Shown one piece after another: positions 27,663 through 36,041 of a stretch of 64,000 nucleotides of DNA (its first letter is position 1; every line of letters begins with the position of its first letter). The notes beneath the pieces were generated by a model. That model was not told the origin of the DNA and searched no databases. It worked only from the letters and a program-made list of their open reading frames with translations. Made by a program: the position numbers and the translations under genes. The stretch comes from Halieaceae bacterium (lineage in GTDB: Bacteria > Pseudomonadota > Gammaproteobacteria > Pseudomonadales > Halieaceae). The DNA lies in contig CACCPA010000003.1 in NCBI GenBank assembly GCA_902547755.1, forward strand, positions 1 to 64,000, given 5' to 3'.

Positions 27663-28822
27663 AGCCGTCATTAACCGAGACGTTCGATATTGAGTTTCCG
27701 CTATTCGCGTTTAGTCATTGTCGCGACGTAGTCGCCGCCGTCTCGCGTAACGGCGGTTTCGGGGTGTTGGGAGCGGTGGAACTGACGCGTGAGGAGTTGC
27801 GCGTCGAGCTTGACTGGATTGCCGCCCATACCAATGGACGATCGTTTGGTCTCGACCTCATCGTGCCTAATGCAGCAATTGGTAAAGACGAATCCATCAG
27901 TGATGCTGATCTGGTGAATATGGTCCCGGACAGGCACATCGAGTTCGCAGATTCCATTCTCGAGTCACAAGGTATCGACACATCGGATCTCGCCGCCGAT
28001 CGAGATTACGATCTGACCTTCACGCATAACATTCAAGGTCAAAAAACGAATGCCATGCTCGAAGTCGCTGCCGAGTATCCGGTTGCGCTGTTAGTCAACG
28101 CGCTCGGTGTTCCACCCCCCAACATGTTCGAATTTGCTCGCGCACACGGCATTAAAGTGGGTGCGCTCGTGGGTACGGTTAATCATGCGCTGAATCAGGC
28201 GAGAGCAGGTGTTGATGTCCTAATCGCCGCGGGCGGAGAGGCCGGAGGACACTGTGGTGCGGTCAGTACCATGGTGTTGGTCCCCGAGGTTTGTCGGGCT
28301 TTGAAACAACATAACCTTTCTGTGCCGGTGCTTGCGGCGGGCGGTATTGCTACCGGTGAGCAAATGGCGGCGGCCATGACAATGGGGGCAGAGGGAGCAT
28401 GGTGTGGGAGCGTTTGGCTTACTACTGTTGAGGCGGAGACCACACCCACCGTGAAGCGCAAGATGATAGCGGCCACAGCTAGCGATACGGTGAGATCAAA
28501 ATCAAGAACGGGTAAGCCGTCACGACAGTTGCGATCAGCGTGGACCGATGCATGGGGAAGCACAAGCGCTCCGGAACCACTGCCCATGCCGCTCCAGTCA
28601 TTGGTCTCCGAGCCCGCTTTGAGAAAGGTCGATAAATTAGCCGAGGGTGGACATGGTGGTGCTGAAGCGCTGGCGACGTATTGGGTTGGACAGGCGGTTG
28701 GCCTGATGAATGCCGAGCAGTCGGTCGCTGATGTCATGCTGGGTCTCAAGACCGACGTCATTGAGGCTCATGGCCGGATATCCGCATTCATTGAGGGAGT
28801 GAACTATGCAGCAAGCGAGTGA
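27659..28822 (+). CDS. Nitronate monooxygenase-family flavoprotein
   Basis: A 387-residue FMN-dependent TIM-barrel protein of the nitronate monooxygenase (2-nitropropane dioxygenase) family. It has FPLFAFSHCRDVVAAVSRNGGFGVLG near the start, the FMN-binding GGEAGGHCG and VLAAGGIATGEQ. Many members near acyl-CoA genes act as enoyl reductases or on unknown substrates; detoxifying a nitronate is only one option. It is coupled to the alpha subunit by a 4-bp overlap and overlaps the next gene by 17 bp, so it clearly belongs to the operon. Confidence 0.82.
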   Translation: MKPSLTETFDIEFPLFAFSHCRDVVAAVSRNGGFGVLGAVELTREELRVELDWIAAHTNGRSFGLDLIVPNAAIGKDESISDADLVNMVPDRHIEFADSILESQGIDTSDLAADRDYDLTFTHNIQGQKTNAMLEVAAEYPVALLVNALGVPPPNMFEFARAHGIKVGALVGTVNHALNQARAGVDVLIAAGGEAGGHCGAVSTMVLVPEVCRALKQHNLSVPVLAAGGIATGEQMAAAMTMGAEGAWCGSVWLTTVEAETTPTVKRKMIAATASDTVRSKSRTGKPSRQLRSAWTDAWGSTSAPEPLPMPLQSLVSEPALRKVDKLAEGGHGGAEALATYWVGQAVGLMNAEQSVADVMLGLKTDVIEAHGRISAFIEGVNYAASE

Positions 28823-29603
28823 TTTTAGAGAGGAAAGTTTGACGCTTAAGACCTTGATCGCCGATCTGGATGATGCGGCCTTTGAGGAAACGACACAGTT
28901 CAAGTCGTGGACGATTAACGATGTGTTCCGCCATCTCCATTTCTGGAACAAGGCTGTTATGGTCGCGACCGAGGGTGATGAGGCTTTCGCCGCATTTTTT
29001 GAAGGTGTTGGCGCGCACATGATAAAAGGCGGTTCGTTGCCCGAGTACGAAAAAGCGTATTTGGACGGTCTCAGCGGTGGGGCGCTGCGTGAGGCTTGGG
29101 CGTCATTGGTTGACGAGACGGCGGATGCTTACGCCGCGCTCGATCCCAGTTCAAGAGTGCCTTGGGCAGGCCCCAGCATGAGCGCGCGATCTGCTATATC
29201 GGCACGCCAAATGGAGACCTGGGCGCATGGGCAGGAGGTCTTCGACGTGCTGGGTGCAGATCGTGAGGAGCACGATCGTATACGCAACATTGTTGTCTTG
29301 GGGATTAATACCTTTGGCTGGACATTCAAGGTGAGAGGCGAAACGCCGCCTGAGCCTATGCCATTCGTGAGCTTGGTCTCTCCAAGCGGAGAAGTTTGGA
29401 CCTATGGTGAGTCACAGCAGAGTAACTTTATTCAAGGGGATGCGGTCGAATTTGCTCAGGTGGTGACTCAAACGAGGAATATTGGTGACACCAGTCTCAC
29501 TGTGGTTGGTGATCCGGCGAGTGACTGGATGTCCAAGGCACAGTGCTTTGCTGGCGGTGCTAATCCACCACCGGAAAAAGGTTCTCGCTTTAAAGCCGGT
29601 TAA
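28806..29603 (+). CDS. DinB/maleylpyruvate-isomerase-like metal-binding protein
   Basis: A 265-residue protein like the TIGR03084-type metal-binding family, related to DinB and mycothiol-dependent maleylpyruvate isomerase folds. The N-terminal helix bundle has likely metal ligands in VFRHLHFWNKA and in ARQMETWAHGQEV; a C-terminal domain of about 90 residues follows. The molecular function of this family is unknown to me. ATG 28806 lies inside the previous gene, with GAGGGAG 7 bp before it. Co-transcription with the carboxylase genes is clear from the overlap. Confidence 0.75.
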   Translation: MQQASDFREESLTLKTLIADLDDAAFEETTQFKSWTINDVFRHLHFWNKAVMVATEGDEAFAAFFEGVGAHMIKGGSLPEYEKAYLDGLSGGALREAWASLVDETADAYAALDPSSRVPWAGPSMSARSAISARQMETWAHGQEVFDVLGADREEHDRIRNIVVLGINTFGWTFKVRGETPPEPMPFVSLVSPSGEVWTYGESQQSNFIQGDAVEFAQVVTQTRNIGDTSLTVVGDPASDWMSKAQCFAGGANPPPEKGSRFKAG

Positions 29604-30335
29604 TTGCATTTGAAGACTGTTGTCATTCAGTCCGCCCCCGACAGTCGACCCCGGTGGGTAACGGATTGTTTGCTGGGTGTTGAGGCCTGGTCGAAAGACC
29701 ACGTTTTTACTTACCAATTTTTTGATGACAGCTTTTTCAATGTACTTCCCGATTGGTATCGGCGGAAGTTATCGGGAAGAGGGCCCATACTCGCTGATTT
29801 AGCGCGCCTACTTCATATCAAAGCTACCCTGGAAGCGGGTGCCGATCGCGTCATCTGGTGTGATGCCGATACACTGATCATTGATGGGAGTTGGCAGCCA
29901 TCTACAACGACGCATTCACGTTTTGGTGAAGAGCACTGGTTGCAGCGGGATAGGTCGGGCCGGTTAGAAATTCGTCGCCAGCCACACAATGCCTTTATGA
30001 TTTTTTTGAAGGCATCGCCGCTACTCAATTTTTTAATCCACACCACCGAGTCGATGATCGCGCGCGTTGATCCAGATCATATTGCACCTCAAATGGTAGG
30101 CCCTAAGCTACTCAAAGCGCTCCACAACCTCGCTCATTTTGATCGAGAGCCTGAAGCAGGCGCCATGAGTCCACTGTTGCTGAAGGCGATACGCCAGAGC
30201 GACAGAGAGGTCGTTGAGTTTTTCGTCGAGCGGAGTGCCCAAGCACCCAAGTGCCTGAACCTATGCGCCAGTCTGATTGATGAGTCTGCCCTCGATATTG
30301 AAAGGATCCGCCAACAAGTAGCCGTACTGCTGTGA
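29604..30335 (+). CDS. Uncharacterised protein with a DxD motif, possibly glycosyltransferase-like
   Basis: A 243-residue protein I do not firmly recognise. ADRVIWCDADTLIID near residue 95 is a D-x-D after a beta strand, typical of GT-A glycosyltransferases that bind a nucleotide sugar through a metal. No signal peptide or membrane helix is seen. The start is a TTG (29604 or 29610) directly after the stop of the previous gene, with no clear ribosome-binding site, so translation is probably coupled. A glycosyltransferase would be an unusual end to an acyl-CoA operon. Confidence 0.55.
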   Translation: MHLKTVVIQSAPDSRPRWVTDCLLGVEAWSKDHVFTYQFFDDSFFNVLPDWYRRKLSGRGPILADLARLLHIKATLEAGADRVIWCDADTLIIDGSWQPSTTTHSRFGEEHWLQRDRSGRLEIRRQPHNAFMIFLKASPLLNFLIHTTESMIARVDPDHIAPQMVGPKLLKALHNLAHFDREPEAGAMSPLLLKAIRQSDREVVEFFVERSAQAPKCLNLCASLIDESALDIERIRQQVAVLL

Positions 30336-30432
30336 GGTAATGGCGTGGAGTAGGGCATGTCTTACGACCGCTGATCTGGCATAGTTAGTGCAAATAACAA
30401 TAACGTTCACCCACAATAAATAGAGAAAGCCA

Positions 30433-31224
30433 ATGACAGACCACACCGTCAAAGTGAGTATTGACGACGATATTGCGTCGATCATTCTTGACCGAGCTGA
30501 GGTTAGAAACGCACTGAATCGCGATACCATCGTGCAACTTAGAGATGCGGCGCTGGCGGTTTCGGATAAAGATCAGGTGCGTGCTGTGATCATCCGAGCC
30601 GAGGGAACGGACTTTTCCGTTGGCGCAGATTTGAAAGAAGTCTCTGCCATGGAGCCAGGCGGTTCACTATTGAGAGCCCGCCGCGATGCCGAGTTAGGTC
30701 AGAAGTTATTAACGGCTATTCGCGAGATTCACCAGCCGACGATTTGTGCTGTGCAAGGAATAGCCACCGGCGGCGGTGCCTGTGTTGCGGCTGCCTGCGA
30801 TTTTCGGATTGCGACAACGGATGCGCGTTTGGGTTTGGGCGAAGTCAAGGTAGGCATGAATCTCATGTGGAATGCCGTCCCGTTATTTGTGGAATTGGTA
30901 GGTTTATCCCGCGCGAAACAGCTGATTATATCTGGAGATCTCTACGCCGCAGATCGACTTGAGAGCTGGGGCTTGATTGATGACATATGTGCGGGTGAAG
31001 ACCTACGGGCTGTGGCGCAGAGGTGGGCGCGACATTACGCTGATCTCCCGCCGGTGGCGGTGCAGATGATTAAGCGGAGCGTGAATCAATACGCGCTGGC
31101 CTTAAGTGAATCCATTATGCATATGGATCAGGATCAGTGGATCCTGGCGGCTCGCAGCGACGACTTCCAAGAGTGTATTTCGGCATTCGTCGAGAAACGC
31201 TCAGCAAAGACGACAGGCCACTAG
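30433..31224 (+). CDS. Enoyl-CoA hydratase/isomerase family protein
   Basis: A 263-residue crotonase-fold protein with VRNALNRDTIV, the oxyanion-hole segments GTDFSVGADLKEV and GIATGGGACVAAACDFRIA, and the LGLGEVKVGMNL helix. Where hydratases have Glu at the first catalytic position, the sequence of the second segment differs from strict hydratases, so an isomerase or another crotonase reaction is possible. A 97-bp gap separates it from the AtuA operon, so it may have its own promoter. A serine hydrolase gene follows 30 bp later. Confidence 0.82.
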   Translation: MTDHTVKVSIDDDIASIILDRAEVRNALNRDTIVQLRDAALAVSDKDQVRAVIIRAEGTDFSVGADLKEVSAMEPGGSLLRARRDAELGQKLLTAIREIHQPTICAVQGIATGGGACVAAACDFRIATTDARLGLGEVKVGMNLMWNAVPLFVELVGLSRAKQLIISGDLYAADRLESWGLIDDICAGEDLRAVAQRWARHYADLPPVAVQMIKRSVNQYALALSESIMHMDQDQWILAARSDDFQECISAFVEKRSAKTTGH

Positions 31225-31254
31225 TCGCCATCAATAGGGTGCGAGGAGTAAAGA

Positions 31255-32481
31255 GTGAGTGATTTTTTTGTCGCGGGCTATTGCGACCCTCGATTTCACA
31301 CTGTTCGTGATCAATTTTCTCAAGCACTTGCGAGCGGATTCGACACCGGCGCCTCGATAGCGGTGGAGCATCAGGGCGAGATGGTTGTCAATCTCTGGGG
31401 TGGTTATAAAGACAGAGAAAAAACGGATCCCTGGTCTGATGACACGCTCATCAATGTGTTCTCGACAACGAAAGCCATCACGGCAACATGTCTTCTTCAG
31501 TTGATCGAGCGAGGTCAGGTCAATCTCAATGCGCTCGTGGGCGATTACTGGCCCGAATACGCCTGCAATGGCAAAGAAAAAACCCGCGTAAGCGATTTCG
31601 TGTGTCATCGAGCGGCAATGCATGGATTTCAGGGGGGGGTACCCCAATTCGATTATCGTGAGTGGGATAAGTGGACTGACGCGCTCGCACAACAGCAACC
31701 CTTTAGAGAGCCGGGAACCACGCAGGGTTATCACGCACTGACCTATGGTTGGTTGGTCGGAGAGTTGATTCGGCGCATTGATGGTCGCAGCGTCGGACAG
31801 TATTTCCGCGAGGAAATAGCCGAACCCTTTGGTCTGGATTTCAAAATTGGTCTTAAAGACGAAGATATTCAGCGCTGTGGCGATATTCTTGTCGACCCCC
31901 AGCCGATACCCTGGGCCCTGATGGTCATTGCAATAGCGCCCGATTTTGTCTTGCCAAAATCACTACGTTCGCTGAAGTCGTTTTTGAGAATGGGTGATTT
32001 GAAAGTAGCTTTCGCCTCTAAAACCGCGCAGTTAGGAGACACCAATACGAGAGAGATGAACACACGAGAGTGGCGAAAGGCCGAGATACCCTCAGCCAAT
32101 GGACATGGTACAGCCGAGTCCCTCGCCAAACTCTTCGGTATTTTAAGCACCGGCGGTGAACGAGATGGAAAGCGGATTATCACCTCTGAGACATTGAAAC
32201 TAGCGCTCACACCACTTTCGGAGGGGCCAGATACCGTTATTTTAGGCGCGCCTATCCGCTTTGGTGTGGGTTACGACCTGGGGCTGGGTATTACGACAAT
32301 TAGAGGGACACCACATCCCAGTCGTATTTTTGGTCACTGTGGTGTCGGAGGAACAGTTGCCTTTGGCGACCCTGAAACGGGTCTGGGTTACGGCTTTCTC
32401 TGCAATCGGATGCACAAATTAAAGGATCTCTATCAGACGTCAAACCGATTGACTCGTACGGTACTTGATATCGTCAGTTAA
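31255..32481 (+). CDS. Serine hydrolase, beta-lactamase/EstB family
   Basis: A 408-residue class C beta-lactamase-fold hydrolase. Ser70 in FSTTKAIT is the predicted nucleophile, with Lys73 beside it (S-x-x-K). The tyrosine of the usual Y-x-N motif probably lies in GYHALTYGW, and a late GHCGVGG segment corresponds to the KTG/HxG box. Most relatives are carboxylesterases (EstB) or lovastatin-esterase-like enzymes rather than antibiotic-resistance enzymes, and no signal peptide is seen. The start is GTG 31255 with GAGGAG 8 bp before it. An unusual run of eight G occurs at 31632-31639. Confidence 0.85.
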   Translation: MSDFFVAGYCDPRFHTVRDQFSQALASGFDTGASIAVEHQGEMVVNLWGGYKDREKTDPWSDDTLINVFSTTKAITATCLLQLIERGQVNLNALVGDYWPEYACNGKEKTRVSDFVCHRAAMHGFQGGVPQFDYREWDKWTDALAQQQPFREPGTTQGYHALTYGWLVGELIRRIDGRSVGQYFREEIAEPFGLDFKIGLKDEDIQRCGDILVDPQPIPWALMVIAIAPDFVLPKSLRSLKSFLRMGDLKVAFASKTAQLGDTNTREMNTREWRKAEIPSANGHGTAESLAKLFGILSTGGERDGKRIITSETLKLALTPLSEGPDTVILGAPIRFGVGYDLGLGITTIRGTPHPSRIFGHCGVGGTVAFGDPETGLGYGFLCNRMHKLKDLYQTSNRLTRTVLDIVS

Positions 32482-32495
32482 CGTTACCCACGCCG

Positions 32496-33302
32496 CTAAC
32501 TGACATCGCGAAAATTGGGTTTTCGCTTTTCAATAAAGGCGCGAATACCCTCGCTGACGTGCGGAAAGTCAAAGAGCATTCGCTGGGTGTCTTTTTCATA
32601 CTCGAGTTGCTCGCTCAAGGTGTTAGAGAACGCTCGGTCATGCGCTTTAACCACCGCTTTCAACCCTGCTGTGGGGCCATCAGCCAATCTGCCTGCGAGA
32701 CTCTGAGCTGCCGCCATTAGGTTTTCATGGGGCACACAGTCCCAGATCAATCCCCATGTTTTTGCGTCCGAGGCCGGTAGGTTGTCGCCAAGCAGTGCGA
32801 GGCCGTTAGCGCGTGCACGACCAACGAGATTCGGTAAGAACCAGGAGGCACCCATATCGGGAATGATGCCGAGATTGGGGCCGAACACGAGTTTGAATTT
32901 GGCACTCTCCGCCGCAATCGCAATGTCCCCTGCGAGTGCCAACCCGACGCCGCCTCCGGCTGCAATGCCATTGATGGCAGTCACGACAGGCTTTGCAGAT
33001 TGAGCAACCGCCTTAACCAGAGGGTTAAAGCCTCGCTCCATATTCGCTGCGGTGGCCTCGCCCGCGGAGACGCCTTTGACGGCTGGCCAGCTTCGCGCAT
33101 TGAGATCGGCACCCGCGCAAAAGGCACGACCGGCACCGGTGATCACAACAGCCCTAACCGCGCTATCAGTTTTGGCCTCATGCATTGCATCAACTAGGCC
33201 GAGTGTCAGCGATTCATCCAGTGAGTTGAGAACCTCAGGTCGGTTCAGTGTGATTGTGAGTACGCCGTTGCCGGCAAGATCTGTGAGAACAGGTGCGCTC
33301 AT
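32496..33302 (-). CDS. Enoyl-CoA hydratase/isomerase, PaaG-like
   Basis: A 268-residue crotonase-fold enzyme with LNRPEVLNSLDESL, GAGRAFCAGADLNAR, GIAAGGGVGLALAGDIAIAAES and the PNLGIIPDMGASWFLP segment. The latter resembles PaaG (ring-1,2-epoxyphenylacetyl-CoA isomerase) and 2-cyclohexenylcarbonyl-type isomerases. No other paa gene is in the window, so a phenylacetate role is not supported by context. The start ATG 33302 has GAGG before it. It converges with the serine hydrolase gene, 14 bp apart. Confidence 0.82.
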   Translation of the reverse strand: MSAPVLTDLAGNGVLTITLNRPEVLNSLDESLTLGLVDAMHEAKTDSAVRAVVITGAGRAFCAGADLNARSWPAVKGVSAGEATAANMERGFNPLVKAVAQSAKPVVTAINGIAAGGGVGLALAGDIAIAAESAKFKLVFGPNLGIIPDMGASWFLPNLVGRARANGLALLGDNLPASDAKTWGLIWDCVPHENLMAAAQSLAGRLADGPTAGLKAVVKAHDRAFSNTLSEQLEYEKDTQRMLFDFPHVSEGIRAFIEKRKPNFRDVS

Positions 33303-33446
33303 ACGAAGCCTCGATTTTTGTTGTTTTAACGTGACGATACTTTACGGCTGCTGACGGTCGGGTACCAGTGGGCGTATGCAGGCCCTTCTTGGGGACCACT
33401 GGTTATGGAGCGTGACTGAGCTTAGGAGTCACTGGGTGTAACACAC

Positions 33447-33665
33447 CTAGCGTGAGGGTAGGCGAAATAGGTCCTCTACCGTGCAATCAAGCGTGTCAGC
33501 AATCTTCAGTGCAAGAACCGTAGAGGGTACATACATACCGTTCTCTATGGCGTTAATACTTTTGCGTGACACGCCTGCAAACTTACTGAGCTGCGCTTGG
33601 GTCAGTCCCGCTTGGCGTCGAATGGCCTCGAGATTATTGAGAAGCTTTGGATGGTGTTTCCCCAT
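33447..33665 (-). CDS. Small XRE-family transcriptional regulator
   Basis: A 72-residue protein that is almost only a helix-turn-helix: LEAIRRQAGLTQAQLSKFAGVSRKSINAIENG, followed by the LALKIADTLDCTVEDLF segment. This is the short Cro/YgzD-like type that often regulates itself or a neighbour. The small membrane protein gene lies 88 bp upstream on the same strand, so the two may form an operon, and palindromes stand before it. Confidence 0.85.
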   Translation of the reverse strand: MGKHHPKLLNNLEAIRRQAGLTQAQLSKFAGVSRKSINAIENGMYVPSTVLALKIADTLDCTVEDLFRLPSR

Positions 33666-33753
33666 GGTAATAACTATCTATTTTTTATCACGCTACAGCG
33701 CTCGAGGATTAGGGGGCTAGGTGACCGGAAGTTTCGCATATTCGGCGCCAGAA

Positions 33754-34143
33754 TTACCGCTTCTCAAATTCTTCGACGGCCTGATTGAGTTCATTACTGG
33801 TAGGTGGATACAGGTACCCCGCGATAATAATACCGAGACCGATCAAGCCGATGAGCAAACCCAATCCCGCGAACAACGAACCCATAGCGACTTTGCCTAA
33901 TGCAACTATACCGATACCGACAAAGAGGGTAATGACACCACCGCGCCGGATATCTGTAGGCTCACTTTTCTTTTCATCGAGCACCGACATCAATTCATCG
34001 AGCCTGTCGGGGTCATCGATGGTCTTGGAAATTTCTAAAATCGTTGCGCGCCGTTCTTTACCCTCGAGGTATTGCCAAAAAAACGCAGCGAGGGGAATGG
34101 CGATACCGGTCAGCATGCCAAAAATGGGAATCATTTCACTCAT
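33754..34143 (-). CDS. Small membrane protein with a cytoplasmic linker
   Basis: A 129-residue protein with an N-terminal membrane helix (about 4-24), a charged middle (KTIDDPDRLDELMSVLDEKK) and one or two C-terminal hydrophobic helices (GGVITLFVGIGIVALG; LLIGLIGLGIIIAGYL). It resembles small DUF6249-type membrane proteins, but I am not certain and no function is known. The start ATG 34143 has GAGGA 7 bp before it. The XRE gene follows, and this arrangement resembles a membrane partner plus a small regulator. Confidence 0.65.
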   Translation of the reverse strand: MSEMIPIFGMLTGIAIPLAAFFWQYLEGKERRATILEISKTIDDPDRLDELMSVLDEKKSEPTDIRRGGVITLFVGIGIVALGKVAMGSLFAGLGLLIGLIGLGIIIAGYLYPPTSNELNQAVEEFEKR

Positions 34144-34157
34144 TGAGTAGTCCTCGA

Positions 34158-34216
34158 TTGGTAAGAATGTAACGTAAACTTACCAATATTCGATTGAGAA
34201 GTAAACGTTACATTCT
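34158..34216. repeat. Nested palindromes upstream of the small membrane protein gene
   Basis: Two perfect inverted repeats interlock. TTGGTAAG (34158-34165) pairs with CTTACCAA (34179-34186), and AGAATGTAACGT (34164-34175) pairs with ACGTTACATTCT (34205-34216). They lie 15-73 bp upstream of the membrane protein start, where an operator or an alternative RNA structure could act. Confidence 0.6.
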
Positions 34217-34362
34217 GCCAAATAACCGACACGCGGGTAGTACACTTTTGTGTCCCGCAGTGGAGCCAAAAAGTGGTAATGCGTCCTATCTCAAACAGAG
34301 TCTCACCCGCAAGGCGCGGCAGTTTGTTATGGTCTCGCGACTCAACACGCTAGCGGCGATTC

Positions 34363-35757
34363 ATGAGCTCTCCTAATTTCACATCACTACCCATCGGCCG
34401 CGAACAGCTCCAGGTCCTGCAAGGTCTGGGTTTTACTGCAATGACACCGGTGCAGGCTGAGAGCCTGCCGCTTATTCTTAAGCGTCGGGATGTCATAATT
34501 CAGGCTAAGACGGGTAGCGGCAAAACGGTGGCCTTTGGCATTGGCTTACTGCATCACTTGAATCCGCGCTTTTTCGGTGTCCAGGCACTGGTTGTGTGCC
34601 CGACCCGCGAACTAGCAGAGCAAGTGGCTCAGTCCATTCGGCAATTGGCAAGTCGAATGGCAAATGTCAAAACAGTACTGCTGTGCGGAGGGAAACCTTT
34701 CGGACCCCAGCTAGACTCACTGCGGCACGGCGCTCATATCGTCGTCGGAACGCCCGGTCGTATCGATGATCATCTCCAGCGAGGCAACCTGGAACTGAAA
34801 GGGGTGAAAACCTTTGTACTGGACGAGGCTGATCGTATGCTGGACATGGGTTTTGCTGACGTCATGGCGAGTATTACCCAACGTTTACCCAAATCCAGAC
34901 AAACCATTTTGATGTCGGCCACCTTTCCCGATGACATTAAGCGAATCAGTTCGTCGATACAAAACCAGCCGGTTCAGATAGCCATCGATGAGGGGCTTAC
35001 ACACGACGAGCTTGTGCTCGAGCAGCTATTTTTCGAAATTGGCAAACATGAGCGCGAGCTCACGCTGCTGGCCTTGTTCGAGCATCATCGACCTCGGAAC
35101 GCGATGGTGTTTTGCAATACAAAAAAACAGTGCTCCGATATCGCCGCTTATCTATCCGAGCACGATATCGACGCTGCTGCAATTCACGGAGATTTGGACC
35201 AGCGCGAACGTGATCACGTGCTCCTACAGTTCGCAAATGGCTCCTGTCCCGTATTAGTAGCCAGTGATGTCGCTGCTAGAGGCCTGGATATTCCGGCACT
35301 TGAAATGGTGGTTAACCACGAGTTACCGAGGGATGCCGACACGTACGTGCATCGAATTGGTCGTACTGGCCGTGCAGGCGAGAAAGGGAAAGCCTTTAGC
35401 CTAGTAACGCCTGCCGACACGCATCGTCTGCGCGTCATTGAGGATCATCTCGAGACCCCGTGTATTTGCGATGTACTCGCATCATTAGATCGAGATCCTA
35501 ATTATGTCCTCAGGGGCGACTGTGTAACGGTGCAACTCGATGCCGGTCGGAGGCAAAAAGTCCGCCCGGGAGATATATTGGGAGCTCTAACTGGAGACGC
35601 GGGTTTACCGGGCGATCAGATTGGGAAAATCACAATTCTCGATAACAACAGTTTTGTTGCAATCCAAAGGCCCTCGCTTCGACAGGCGATGAACTACCTC
35701 ACCAATGGCAAAGTAAAGGGCCGCAAAATCAAGGCTCGCCCATTACCGTTTAAGTAG
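34363..35757 (+). CDS. dbpA: ATP-dependent RNA helicase DbpA
   Basis: DbpA is a DEAD-box helicase that acts in late 50S ribosome assembly and is targeted to 23S rRNA hairpin 92. The 464-residue protein shows the Q motif (GFTAMTPVQ), Walker A AKTGSGKT, PTRELAEQV, DEAD in VLDEADRMLDMG, SATF, and motif VI HRIGRTGRAG. The C-terminal 75 residues form the RNA-binding (RRM-like) domain with KVRPGDILGALTGDAGL. The start ATG 34363 has no obvious ribosome-binding site. Confidence 0.93.
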   Translation: MSSPNFTSLPIGREQLQVLQGLGFTAMTPVQAESLPLILKRRDVIIQAKTGSGKTVAFGIGLLHHLNPRFFGVQALVVCPTRELAEQVAQSIRQLASRMANVKTVLLCGGKPFGPQLDSLRHGAHIVVGTPGRIDDHLQRGNLELKGVKTFVLDEADRMLDMGFADVMASITQRLPKSRQTILMSATFPDDIKRISSSIQNQPVQIAIDEGLTHDELVLEQLFFEIGKHERELTLLALFEHHRPRNAMVFCNTKKQCSDIAAYLSEHDIDAAAIHGDLDQRERDHVLLQFANGSCPVLVASDVAARGLDIPALEMVVNHELPRDADTYVHRIGRTGRAGEKGKAFSLVTPADTHRLRVIEDHLETPCICDVLASLDRDPNYVLRGDCVTVQLDAGRRQKVRPGDILGALTGDAGLPGDQIGKITILDNNSFVAIQRPSLRQAMNYLTNGKVKGRKIKARPLPFK

Positions 35758-35804
35758 TCTGCGTGTTCATATGCCTGCGATGGATTTAAAACTAGATCGG
35801 ATAT

Positions 35805-35832
35805 AAAAAAGGCAGCGCACGCTGCCTTTTTT
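35805..35832. terminator. Bidirectional Rho-independent terminator between dbpA and tRNA-Asn
   Basis: A 12-bp stem AAAAAAGGCAGC / GCTGCCTTTTTT with the loop GCAC. The arms give a T-run on both strands, so it can end dbpA (plus) and the tRNA-Asn transcript (minus), which finishes 7 bp away. Confidence 0.9.
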
Positions 35833-35838
35833 ATAAAT

Positions 35839-35914
35839 TGGCTCCGGCTGCTGGGCTCGAACCAGCGACCCAATGATTAACAGTCATTTGCTCTACCAAC
35901 TGAGCTAAGCCGGA
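35839..35914 (-). tRNA. tRNA-Asn (GTT)
   Basis: A 76-nt tRNA on the minus strand. The acceptor stem TCCGGCT pairs with AGCCGGA, followed by discriminator G and an encoded CCA. The D-arm has AGCTCAGTTGGTAGAGC, the anticodon loop reads CTGTTAA with anticodon GTT, and the T-arm has GGTTCGAGCC. It has its own strong promoter and terminator. Confidence 0.97.
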
Positions 35915-35937
35915 ATAGTCTCCAAAGAGGACGCGGA

Positions 35938-35966
35938 CTATACACTTCCGGATTTTCTTGCGTCAA
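35938..35966 (-). promoter_or_regulatory. Strong sigma70 promoter of tRNA-Asn
   Basis: On the minus strand, TTGACG (35966-35961), a 17-bp spacer and TATAGT (35943-35938), followed by a GC-rich discriminator (CCGCGTCC). Such a discriminator is usual in stable-RNA promoters under stringent control. The start would be near 35931, about 17 nt before the mature tRNA. Confidence 0.75.
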
Positions 35967-36041
35967 GAAGAACAGAAAATACGAGTCCTAAAGATAATTC
36001 CGTTAAGCTATCCGGCCAAGAACTTTGGACGTATCAAGGCC

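Noticed and set aside
31255-32481. Class C-type serine hydrolase as an antibiotic-resistance beta-lactamase
   Set aside because: No signal peptide, and its motifs resemble EstB-type esterases more than AmpC.
34194-34376. 60-codon plus-strand ORF before dbpA
   Set aside because: No ribosome-binding site, no signal or domain, overlaps the palindromes and the dbpA start; likely chance.
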